Positions 7,513 to 15,816 of a stretch of DNA of 15,816 nt are shown here, piece by piece. The notes beneath the pieces are model-generated. The model was not told the origin of the DNA and searched no databases. It was given only the letters and a program-made list of their open reading frames with translations. A program made the translations under genes and the position numbers. The DNA comes from Monoraphidium neglectum (Eukaryota > Chlorophyta > Chlorophyceae > Sphaeropleales > Selenastraceae): assembly GCF_000611645.1 (NCBI RefSeq), contig NW_014013464.1, positions 15,395 through 31,210 of the forward strand, written 5' to 3'. Every line of letters begins with the position of its first letter. The stretch's first letter is position 1.

Positions 7513-10500
7513 ATGGAGCACCTTGCCGATGACCCGGTGGCTGTCGAGGAGGGCGGGAAAGACGAAACGAACGAATCAGGAGTACGCCCAGATCAAATAA
7601 GCGCATATGCCCTGCCGGCTGGAGCGCAGCAGCAGGTTGGAGTTGGTGACGCTGCACTGCGCCACGCAGCTGCACAAGTGTTGGCTGCTGCAAAACGTGC
7701 GCACGTGGTTGCCCACGGTAGCCCCAACCACATTGGAACCAAAATAAACATGATTGCCTGAAACGCACCTCCTTGTGCCAATGCAAACAGCGCGTGAGGC
7801 GGCGGCGGCTGTTTTGGGCTGCTGTGGCCGGTGGGTTGGTCGTCATGGCAGTGCTGGCTGCGGTCTTGCCCGCTTGCCTCACAGGGGGCGGCCGCTGCGG
7901 GAGGCGGAGTCCTTCATCAAAAAGCCAGGTTTGTGATAATCACGGGGGGCGCCGTCTTGAGGTGCACATCATGTGCCATCTTGACAATCCAACTCGCTGA
8001 TAGAGGAGACCCGGCCCTGCAAGGTGCAGCGCCCGCACGCACCGCGCAACGTTCGCCTACATATGTGCGTTGCGATCGCACGCAGACCGAGGCCGCTCTC
8101 CGTTTGATTGTGGCAGCTCGGCTGGCAGGTGTTGACGCCCGCGATGCGCTGCCGCCAGAGATCCGGCAGTTTGTGCAGCGCGTGAGGCTGCCCAGCAGCG
8201 CCCTGCAGGTGTGTGGGGGGGGACGCCGGGCTGGTGGCACGCACCAGGCGCAGCGAATGCCGGCGAGCTCCATTTTGAGCGTTGACACTTGCCCTTTCCT
8301 GGGTGCTGCCGGTGCAACTGAGGGTGTGGGGACCCCATGAGTTTGACGAGACAAGGTGTGCGGCCCGGCCACCATCACTGCAGGTACTCAGCCTCGCAAG
8401 CGAAGACCTTCTGGATGAGGCTCATCGCATCCTCGACAAACACGTCAGTGAGCACCTCATCATGTGCTGAGACAAGGACCACGGTTTCAGAGCCTTGAAA
8501 AACGCGAGCCGCCTGCGTGCAGATAGATAGATAGATAGATAAGTTACTCATACCATAGCAGCTTCAGCAGGTGCAGCTTCAGCAGGTGCACGCATCGCAG
8601 CTGCTCACATTCAGAGGCACATCACCCTGCCCAAGCGCACACGCTCATGATGTCGCTTTGTGTTGCCGCGCACGCAGACATCTCACTGGTCCTGAGGGAC
8701 TTCAAAATGTCAGTGGGCGAGGGCAGCAACGGTCCGGCCCGACGCCGCCAGCGGCGGCGCCTGCAGCAGCAGCAGAGCCAGCTCCCGTGGCAGTTGACAA
8801 AAATTGGGGCAGACGCAGCGTGGGACGTCACCAAAGGTGTGGCAAGGCAAGGGTCGGGACTCATAGCCTGTGGATGTGAATTCCCTGCCCCCTCCGAGCG
8901 CGCTCATCGATGTTGCATGCATGTGGCAAACAGGGCGAATAGTTTGGGCCCTCACAGCTTCAACCCATCCTCCCGGCTGCAACACACACCACCCAACCTT
9001 GCCAATGACACGATGTGGAGGGCGGAACACGGTGGTGGTGGCTGTGCTGGATACAGGCGCTGACATCACCCACCCAGATCTTGTGTCAAGCCTGTGGTCC
9101 AACCCAAGGGAGATACCCGGCAACGGGATGGATGACGATGGCAATGGTAGGCAAAAATGTGGCAGGCTGCGTGACGACATTGCCTGGCGCGCACAGCAGA
9201 CGTGCACAACGCTGGTACCCACCCACGCATCCCAGACCAGCTTGGGCTGCTCGTCACTCCCCACCCCTCGGAGCGTTGTGGCTGCCCCAGCGCCCTGGCA
9301 GTACCAGTACCGCTGCTGTAATGACAAGACGCCATGCCGCCCGCTGTTGGCATCCCTCCAGCCGCCTCGCACCTGACAAAGCAAAACTTACTGCTGGCCC
9401 CAAAACTCGCCAGGGTTTGTAGATGACGTCAACGGCTACAGCTTCCTGGGCGCCTGCAATGGGGAGCTGGACATGTTTGGCGACTGCAGCCAGTGCGGGC
9501 CGACCAGCGACGTGACCGATGACGACGGACATGGGACGCATGGTGAGATGTTGCCAGCTGGCTTGCAAGGATGGCTGGCTAGCTATTTTAGTTGGTTGCA
9601 GGGCGCCGTACGCGTGTCGCCTGTGCACTTTGTCGCAGTGTGCACGGGGCCAACAATGCTCAAATCAGGGCGACGCGATTGCGGTGACTGCATCAAGCAA
9701 TGGGTGCGGGCCGCGGGTCTTCCCCTCATCAACACGCACGGCCCCGCCTCTCGGCACACGCACCGCAGTTGCTGGCATTATCGCAGCCGCTAGGGACGCC
9801 GGGCTGGGGGTGGCAGGGGTTGCCCCAGCTGTCAAGATCATGGTGCTCAAGGTTTGAAACCTGCGTATGTCGTCTGCGGGGGGTTTGAGGCACCAAAATC
9901 AGTTTGCCAGGTGCTTCGATCAACCACTGCTGTTTGAGTCGTCTGACGGGTTGGCGTTCGCCCTGCCACTCTGCCCGCTCAGCCGACTCTGCTCACTCTG
10001 CATCAAACCGGCCCTTACAGCGGCCCTTACAGCGCTCCAGGCGCCTGGCGAGCTTCAACACGCAAACGCCTCCCCTCAACCGCGCGCCAGGTCAGCGACT
10101 GCGCCACGGGCGCCATCTACGCGGCCGCCGTCTTCAGCGCCCTCGACTACGCCCTGCGCATGGGCGCCCAGCTCGTCTCCTGCTCATTTGGCCGCTCCTA
10201 CCCAGACGGGTTTGCGCCCGTCAGCTACCCCCCACCGTCCGAGGGCCACCAGGCGCAGGCGGCCGCGTACCTGCAGGCCGTGATGCCCCTGAAGAGCGCC
10301 GGCGTGCTGCTGATGGCCGCCGCAGGTGCGCCCCGCCGCCTTGCGCATGCGCGTGTGGTTCCATCCCCCTGGCAGCGCAGTTTTTTGCTTGGTTCTGCCG
10401 GCCTTGTGATTTTTGCACTCCACATGGCTCTTTTTGGCAGCTCAATGTCAATCAACGCCCCTTGGCCCCACTCGCAGGCAACAATGCGCTCAACCTTGAT

Positions 10501-13500
10501 TTGCTGAGCAGCTTCGGCTACTCCAACAACCCCTGCCTAACGGGCACCACCTTGGACAATGTGCTGTGTGTGGCCGCCACGCTCGAAAACGACACCCTCG
10601 CCTCTTACAGCAACTATGGGCTGCGGGCGGTCGCCATCGGCGCGCCGGGCAGCGTGCGCAGCACGTGGCCAGGTGATTTGTGCGGCGCCCTCCAGTGCTT
10701 TATGGCTGCCTGGCTCACATCCGCTCGGGCAGCTGTGTTGATTACTGCCTCACCACGTCACCCCCTGCGAACACATGCAGATGCGCGGAAAGCCAACTGC
10801 TCACCCTGCAGCACATCTGCCCACGCACGCGTGCCTGCTCCTGCTCTTGCCGTCCAACCCCGCACCCCCAGGCAAGACCGCCAGGGACTTGTGGGGCACT
10901 TCCATGGCGACGCCTGTGGTGACGGGTGCCGCGGCGCTGGTGCTCTCCACTGTCTCTATCCTTACGGGCAACACCACAGGCCTGGCCTCGGCTGTCAGGC
11001 AGCTGCTGCTCGCATCCGCCGCCGCGCCGCCCTCGGCGGCCGGCACGTTCAACCGCCGCGTCGACGCCGGCGCCGCGGTGCGCGCGGCGGTCGCCAAGTA
11101 TGCGCCCGCCGGCAGCCTCCCGTCGCCGGCGCCCCTGGCGGCGGGCGCGATGGAGGGCGCCGCGATGCAGCACACCACATTTGCGGAGCGCTACTACAAG
11201 GCCGGCGTCCCCGGGGGCTGGCAGGCGGGCGTTGCGCTGGACACGTCGGCACGTGCGGCGCAGCTGCCGCTCGGAGGCTTCAAGTATGGTGCCGGGTACA
11301 CCGCTCGCTTCACGGCGTGCACATACCTGGGAAGCTCTGGTGAGCGTGGGGCGCTCTGTCGTTTGACCTTATTGTAACTGCCAGGCCGGCCTCAACCCAC
11401 CGCCTCGAGGCAGATGACGTTGAGCGCCGTCTTCCCGTCCCCCAAGGCCATCGTTTCAAGGACCCCTTGGTCGCACTTGTTTGCGGCCTCCCTTCCCGCC
11501 AGGCATCTACAGCGTCCGCGTCACTGCGGCGGCCGCGGAGCTGGCCGTCTCCGGCGCCGCCGCGCCCTCGCGTGCCGGCCCCGGCAGCCGCCTGTTCCTC
11601 TTCCGCGCCCAGGCGGCCGGCTGGTACACCTTCGACCTCGCCCTCACAAACGCCACCGGCTCCGTTGATATGGAGATTCAAACGCCGGCGTCCGGGACCT
11701 ACTTGCGCATCACCAGCTGGCTCGCGCCCCCGGCGACGCCACCGCCGTTGCCGGCGCCCGGGTTCGTCACATCCCGCGCGTCTTGGACCGTGTACTACAA
11801 CACGACGCCCTCCGTCATCAGCCTCTGCCCCGGGGCGCTCGCCAGCCTGGGGGGCGCACGCCAGCCGGGCGCGCTGGCGGCGCTGCAGAACGCGGCTGTT
11901 GCGCCGGCGCTGGCATTTGCGCCGGGGGAACTGCGGGCGTTCCTGTTCCCGGGTGGCGTGGCGGCGGGCGCGGGCGCCGCGGGGGTCGTCCTGGGCGGCG
12001 TGGACGTGGCTGCCAACGCCACGTACACCTTCAAGGTGATACAGGGTGACCGGAGTGATTCTTGCTTCGGCCTGCTGCCCGGTGGAGTCGAGACAGCGTG
12101 CACATGACTTGGACACGTATCGGCCTGGCTCTCAAGGCCGGCACTGCTGCTGGCCTTGAAGCCACCTGCCGCCCCCACAGAAAAAACCCTGACATAAACC
12201 CCAAAACCTGAACCCTAGTAATTGGCCCAAACATCCCTGTGCGGAGTGCTACTATGCGGGCAGCTTCCGTCATGCGAGACGCTTTGCAAATGCCCCTGCA
12301 CCATCCCGGCAGGTGACCTGCAAGGGCTGCACACTCTCGGTGGGCGGGCAGCTGCTGATTGACTCATGGCAGTCCACATCGGTTCTCAACGGCACGGCCA
12401 AGCAGAGCGGGTGCACCAAGTTCCAGCGGGCCGGGGTCCAGAGGGTTCAGGTCAACTTTGGGGGCGCGGCGCTGGCTGACGCGCCCCTGCAGCTGCACTG
12501 GGCGCCGTGCAGCGCGACCAGCACCCTCAACTGGGTGCCTGTGGCGCCCGCCGACGCGAGTGCGTGGGTGCCGGCGGAGGCGCTGACTGGATACATCGGC
12601 GGCGCACAGTGCGACGTGTGGCGCGGCGCGGTGGTGGCGCCAGCGGGGGTCGCGCCCATGTTAAAAGTGCGGCTGCCGGAGGCGTCGGCCTCCGCAAACC
12701 CTGTGGATGCGCCGCTCTCATCCGGCTTCCCCAGCAGCCTTGAGGTGGGCGGGTCAGCCCTTTGCTGCTCTTGAGATATGAATGAGCTTATGAGCTTCTC
12801 GATTCAGCTACACAGCCAGCGCAAGGGCATGGTGCAAGAAACGCCTGGTCAACAATTCATCACGCAGGGCAGGGTCCAGTGGGTAGCAAGCACAGCAAGG
12901 GTGGCACAGCAAGGGTGGCACAAAGCTGCCATGCCATGCTGTGGACGAGTTACTGTGTTTAGTCCTCCCTTTGTCATACCCTTTCCGTGGGCAACACCCT
13001 AATGACGGCCAAGCATTCCCGCATTGATGCCCATCCTGTCGTCTCAGGGCCTCCTGCCAGGGCTGGCGGCGGCTTACCCTTCCACCAGCCCGCAGCTCTT
13101 CAGCGCCCGCTGCTGGGCGTTCACGTCCGCCGCGCTCGGGGCCATCACCATGTTGCCCAAGGGCGCCTCGGCCGCGTACCTCGGACACGCGCAGGTGCGG
13201 GGCTGATCGCCCGCGGACGCGCGGGTCAAAGCGCCGCCGCTCGACTGCCACGCACGCTGCGCCATGCTTGACTCCCGCTGAATGCTGTCATTGGCTGGCA
13301 GGGACCGCGTCACAAAACGAGGCGGCGTTTGAAGCCTTGCCTGCGCAGCACTGCCCAACAGCCAAGCCGCAACCTGAGTGCCTTGCGCCGCCTGCCCGCC
13401 CGCCTGTCCGCTTGCCACGGCCAGGTATGGGACGGCGCCCAGGCGACGCCGCCCGCGGCGTGGCGCCACGCCGCCAGCGGCGCGGTCCTGCGGCCGCTCG

Positions 13501-14165
13501 TCCTGGAGTGGCGCGGCGTCGCGGCGGCCCAGGCGCTCGCCGTCTACGCGAGCGGGGCGCCGCTGCGCGTGTCCCTCGCGGCCATGCGGCTGCCGCTGCC
13601 GGTCCAGCCGGCGGCCGACCCCCGCTTTGTCGGTGTCCCCGGGCACGCCAGCCAGGCATACTATTCGCCGGCCCCCGCACTGCCAGACTTGCCGGGGCTC
13701 ATCTTGTTCGACGCCTCGCAGCTGACGGCACGCGGCGCGTACAACAATGCCACCGCCGGCCTCGACGTCGCGGTGGGGTCGTACTTCGGCGTCCCGCCCG
13801 GCGCGCTGCGGTACGCGGTGACAACGGGTTACACGACGTCTCCCGCGACGACTAAGGGGCGCCTCTTGCTCGCGCGCCTCAGCTGGGCCAACCCCGCCGG
13901 CCAGGGTGCCACCCTCGTGGCCGGCGGAGCCTCCGGCGTCACGATTCGCAACGGCGACGGCTTCGGGCTGCGGGTTGCACCGGGCGCGGCGGCTGAAAGC
14001 TTCTCCTACGATTTTTACCTCCCCCCTGGCCTGCTGCGGCTGACGGCCGTGGTGAAGACGCAGGCGCCGGGGGCCGGCGCCGCGTTTTTCGCATCGCTGA
14101 CGACGGCTGGGCAGGGGGGCGCTGCGATCGGCGCGCGCAATTGGCTGAAGGCGTTGGACCTGTGA
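7513..14165 (+). CDS. Membrane-anchored subtilisin-family serine protease with PA14-like C-terminal modules (15 exons, about 1213 aa)
   Basis: Exons: 7513-7581, 7791-7928, 8086-8208, 8384-8447, 8678-8836, 9021-9146, 9414-9542, 9769-9851, 10091-10325, 10478-10672, 10872-11339, 11503-12035, 12313-12744, 13048-13194, 13425-14165; all phases agree. The acidic N-terminus (1-23) is followed by RVRRRRLF (24-31) and a hydrophobic segment (32-53), as in a type II signal anchor. After a divergent pro-region comes RRRQRRR (153-159), a possible furin/kexin-type site. The catalytic domain has Asp195 (VLDTG), His266 (DGHGTH), oxyanion Asn377 (AAGNN) and Ser451 (GTSMATP), so an active S8 peptidase is expected. 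The C-terminal half has repeated strands (IYSVRVT, TYTFKVT) and a PA14-like core (LSVGGQLLIDSW, 782-793); YY or Y at 548, 694, 868 and 1046 suggests four modules. Several Asn-X-Ser/Thr sites fit a secreted protein. The catalytic exons are firm. Exons 1-4, including the start, rest only on phase and splice signals. The target is unknown; algal wall-lytic subtilases such as sporangin are a comparison, not an assignment. Confidence 0.87.
8521..8540. repeat. (AGAT)5 tetranucleotide microsatellite
   Basis: Five perfect AGAT units in intron 4 of the subtilase gene. Confidence 0.9.
8558..8587. repeat. Perfect 15-bp tandem duplication
   Basis: The unit gcagcttcagcaggt occurs twice in a row in intron 4 of the subtilase gene, 17 bases after the AGAT run. 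Each copy contains a cag|gt that could act as a decoy splice site. Confidence 0.85.
10009..10032. repeat. 12-bp tandem duplication
   Basis: The unit cggcccttacag occurs twice in a row in intron 8 of the subtilase gene. Each copy ends like a 3' splice site (cccttacag), so there are two weak competing acceptors about 60-80 bases upstream of the one used at 10091. Confidence 0.8.
11373..11377 (+). promoter_or_regulatory. Intronic TGTAA, possible alternative poly(A) signal
   Basis: This motif lies 33 bases into intron 11 of the subtilase gene and overlaps the first in-frame stop (TAA, 11375-11377) reached if exon 11 is not spliced. Cleavage here would give a shorter protease without most of the C-terminal modules. 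The motif is short and could occur by chance. Confidence 0.25.
12181..12217. repeat. Degenerate telomere-like CCCTAAA-related stretch
   Basis: In intron 12 of the subtilase gene, a short A/C-rich stretch contains AACCCT twice along with related ACCCC and AACCT blocks. It resembles decayed plant/algal telomeric repeats (CCCTAAA). It is too short and imperfect to be certain. Confidence 0.35.
12891..12918. repeat. 14-bp tandem duplication
   Basis: The unit cacagcaagggtgg occurs twice in a row in intron 13 of the subtilase gene. Each copy contains an acag|caagggt block with weak acceptor character. Confidence 0.85.
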
Positions 14166-14296
14166 TTGCACGGGCCCCCTTGAGATAGCGCTGATTGAAC
14201 CCGTGTGGTGCATGAGACGAATTCTTGCTGCGCCTGATTGATTCATGTTGGGTGTTTCAAGCAATAATGTGCAGAACCATGAAGTGTTTTAGCTCA

Positions 14297-14310
14297 GTGT
14301 GTGTGTGTGT
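14297..14310. repeat. (GT)7 dinucleotide run
   Basis: Seven perfect GT units followed by further TTGTGTGG, about 130 bases after the subtilase stop and probably within its 3' UTR. Confidence 0.85.
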
Positions 14311-15425
14311 TTGTGTGGTTGTTTTGCATTACACATATGCAGGCTGAAGGCCAAACGTACAGCGCTGCATCCTTTGTACAACGCATGTGTGCAGCCTAAC
14401 TGGATGGCGATAATGTCACTTGTGTGTAGCCTGGTCCCCGTACTCGTGCTCCTCCTGTCACGCAAGAGTAAAATGACATGGCTCCTGTGCCCTAAACCCT
14501 GATATTGTGGGACCCATTCCCCTGGCAATGATGCCAACGTGATCTCGGCCGCCGACAGGCACACTACTCACGGGGCTGCCCTTTGAGATGGTGCGCCCCC
14601 AACGCGCCAAACCCACGCAATCACCGACGACCACGCCCCCATGCCGCCACTGCCAACTATGCCACCACGCCCGACCGGCATATTCCTGAGGAGAAATAAC
14701 CTTGGCGGCTGTCCGCATTGGTTCAGGGCGTGCCTGGCCTTGCCAGTTGGCCGAGCAGGGGCGTGAGGCCCGGCTTGTGTTCGCCAATGACTGGCAGGGA
14801 GCCCACAAGGGCACGCCTGACGGTTTGCTGGTGGTGTGCGGCCGCAGGAGATGCCAGCGCTTGGCACTGCAACGCCTCCGCCGGCCCCTCCCCCAATCCA
14901 CCCGGCACGGGCCAACACACCAGGTGTGAGCAGGAGCACTCAGCTCCTGACGGATGAGAGCAGCTGAGCAGGCACCCACGGCGTGCCCCTCATCCGGCAC
15001 CTTTGCGGCATTGCCAACCATTCTATTCACGCGCGGACGCCTCCTCCCGCGCAGCATACAGGTGTGGACCGCGCCGTGCACTGCGTTCCCGCTTTGCGCT
15101 GTGCTGCTTCGCTGCAGTACGGCAGGTGACCACCGCAGGGTGGGCTGTGCTCCCACATTGGAAGCTATAAATTCATCATTGCATTCGAGATGTGAAACTC
15201 GTGGCGCGATCATACCGCACGGGCGCGTGCAGCCACCTGGGTCAACAACGTTGTCAGCGATATCTCAAAAACCCAAGGGCACGGTGAATTGAACATCCAT
15301 ACCGTGATTTATATTATCTGGACCAACAGTCCCACACAGACGCAGCTGTCAATCTGTTGTGCGAAGCTGTTCGAAGGCGGTGTGCACCAGAGGCCTCGAC
15401 ACGGGGTGCGCGGCCGGGAAGGGCG

Positions 15426-15433
15426 TATATTTT
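15426..15433 (+). promoter_or_regulatory. Candidate TATA box (TATATTTT)
   Basis: This AT-rich octamer stands out in GC-rich surroundings and lies about 130 bases before the ATG at 15561. With a start site about 30 bases downstream it would leave a leader of roughly 100 bases. It supports, but does not prove, a plus-strand gene leaving the window. Confidence 0.35.
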
Positions 15434-15560
15434 GGACTCACTGCTCGACAGCGCACCTCTCTGCTGTGCAAGCGCGTGTGGCACCGCCTCTCACCCTGCG
15501 TGCACACCATGATGCTGCTTGCAGCGCGTCGCTGAGAATGCCATCGGAGCTTCCTATCTG

Positions 15561-15816
15561 ATGGCGGCGATCGCTACCCCTGAAGCACCTTTGTCAGGGT
15601 GAGGCGCTGCGGTGCTGTTTCCGATCCCCGCAGCAGCCATGTGCAGCAAGGCCCATGCGCTCAACAACGCAAGGCTGTGTGATGCCATCTTATCATACGT
15701 GCCTGCTGCATTTCAGCAATCCCGAAGAACTGAATGAAAAATCATCGCGGCCTTGAGCACGCGCCCATCATTGCCGCGCTGGCCCGCCCGCTCCTTGCAG
15801 GCGGGGAGGCGGCGGC
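15561..15816 (+). CDS. Tentative 5' end of an unidentified gene (partial, runs off the window)
   Basis: ATG at 15561 opens a 38-base exon, 15561-15598, encoding MAAIATPEAPLSG (last codon split), followed by a good donor, GTGAGG. A good acceptor, ctccttgcag, at 15791-15800 would join in phase to 15801-15816 and read on as R followed by Gly. The resulting 202-base intron is typical for this window. A TATA-like box lies upstream at 15426. Other acceptors at 15646 and 15716 are possible: the first gives a 48-base intron, shorter than any other here, and the second soon meets a stop. I do not recognise the product, and too little is visible to name a family. Confidence 0.3.

Larger units (their letters stand above)
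14166..15560. other. Downstream/intergenic region after the subtilase gene
   Basis: The first part must include the subtilase 3' UTR. I find no plus-strand TGTAA within several hundred bases, so its end is unknown. A minus-strand TGTAA (TTACA at 14329-14333) would suit a minus-strand gene to the right, but the only long minus frame there (15213-14458) is low-complexity Arg/Gly/Ser/Trp-rich sequence without a family resemblance. Also present are a (GT)7 run, an 11-base telomere-like CCCTAAACCCT at 14490-14500, and a TATA-like box at 15426. Confidence 0.5.

Noticed and set aside
7929..7970. A stretch reading FVIITGGAVLR after a cag acceptor-like site, which looks like a beta-strand of a subtilase propeptide.
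   Set aside because: It needs a different donor for exon 2 that I cannot find; the phase-0 join of 7928 to 8086 is simpler.
12246..12312. In-frame extension upstream of subtilase exon 13 reading ECYYAGSF, similar to the YY pairs that open the PA14-like modules.
   Set aside because: It lies inside intron 12, the TYTFK|VTCKG join is better with the acceptor at 12312, and no good acceptor was found upstream of this stretch. It remains a possible alternative exon edge.
13074..14264. A 396-codon minus-strand open frame.
   Set aside because: It lies antisense to the last two subtilase exons, is Arg/Gly/Ala-rich, and shows no domain.
14783..14794. The residues ANDW, preceded by VF, in a plus-strand frame, reminiscent of the starch synthase motif (VFVANDWH).
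   Set aside because: The following residues do not match the family, and no flanking starch synthase exons are visible on either side; a four-residue match is chance.
14458..15213. A 251-codon minus-strand open frame with a minus-strand TGTAA downstream (14329-14333).
   Set aside because: It is low-complexity with no conserved motif or exon chain; the TGTAA match is five bases and not enough to call a gene.

Overview
The window is nuclear DNA from a eukaryote, most likely a chlorophyte green alga. It is GC-rich. Its genes are cut into many short exons by introns of roughly 95-460 bases with GT...AG ends, and exon phases rejoin cleanly across every junction I traced. The ribosomal protein is of the plant/algal cytosolic type, and a TGTAA motif, the usual green-algal poly(A) signal, lies just past its stop codon. 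I see no bacterial features, CRISPR array, tRNA, rRNA or recognisable transposon.

Layout. (1) 105-2739, plus strand: an 8-exon gene for a 452-residue RNA-binding protein with two quasi-RRM domains of the hnRNP F/H type, separated by a long His/Gln/Gly/Ala-rich linker. (2) 2740-5006: about 2.2 kb of downstream and intergenic sequence with simple repeats, a strong hairpin and the RPS9 poly(A) signal, but no gene I can support. (3) 5007-6491, minus strand: a complete 4-exon gene for the 191-residue cytosolic ribosomal protein S9 (uS4). (4) 6492-7512: a roughly 1 kb divergent intergenic region. (5) 7513-14165, plus strand: a 15-exon gene, reconstructed as 1213 residues, for a subtilisin-family serine protease with an N-terminal membrane anchor, a basic putative processing site, an intact catalytic domain, and a long C-terminal region that I read as four PA14-like modules. 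(6) 14166-15560: downstream/intergenic sequence. (7) From 15561: a tentative start of another plus-strand gene that runs off the window, about 130 bases downstream of a TATA-like box.

The three firm genes are unrelated neighbours rather than a pathway: an RNA-processing factor, a housekeeping ribosomal protein and a secretory-pathway protease. The protease is the most unusual part of the window. Its anchor, putative furin/kexin-like site and tandem C-terminal modules suggest an enzyme that matures in the secretory pathway and acts at the cell surface or wall; the target is unknown. All gene models were built by hand from splice signals, reading frame and family resemblance, without transcripts or database searches.
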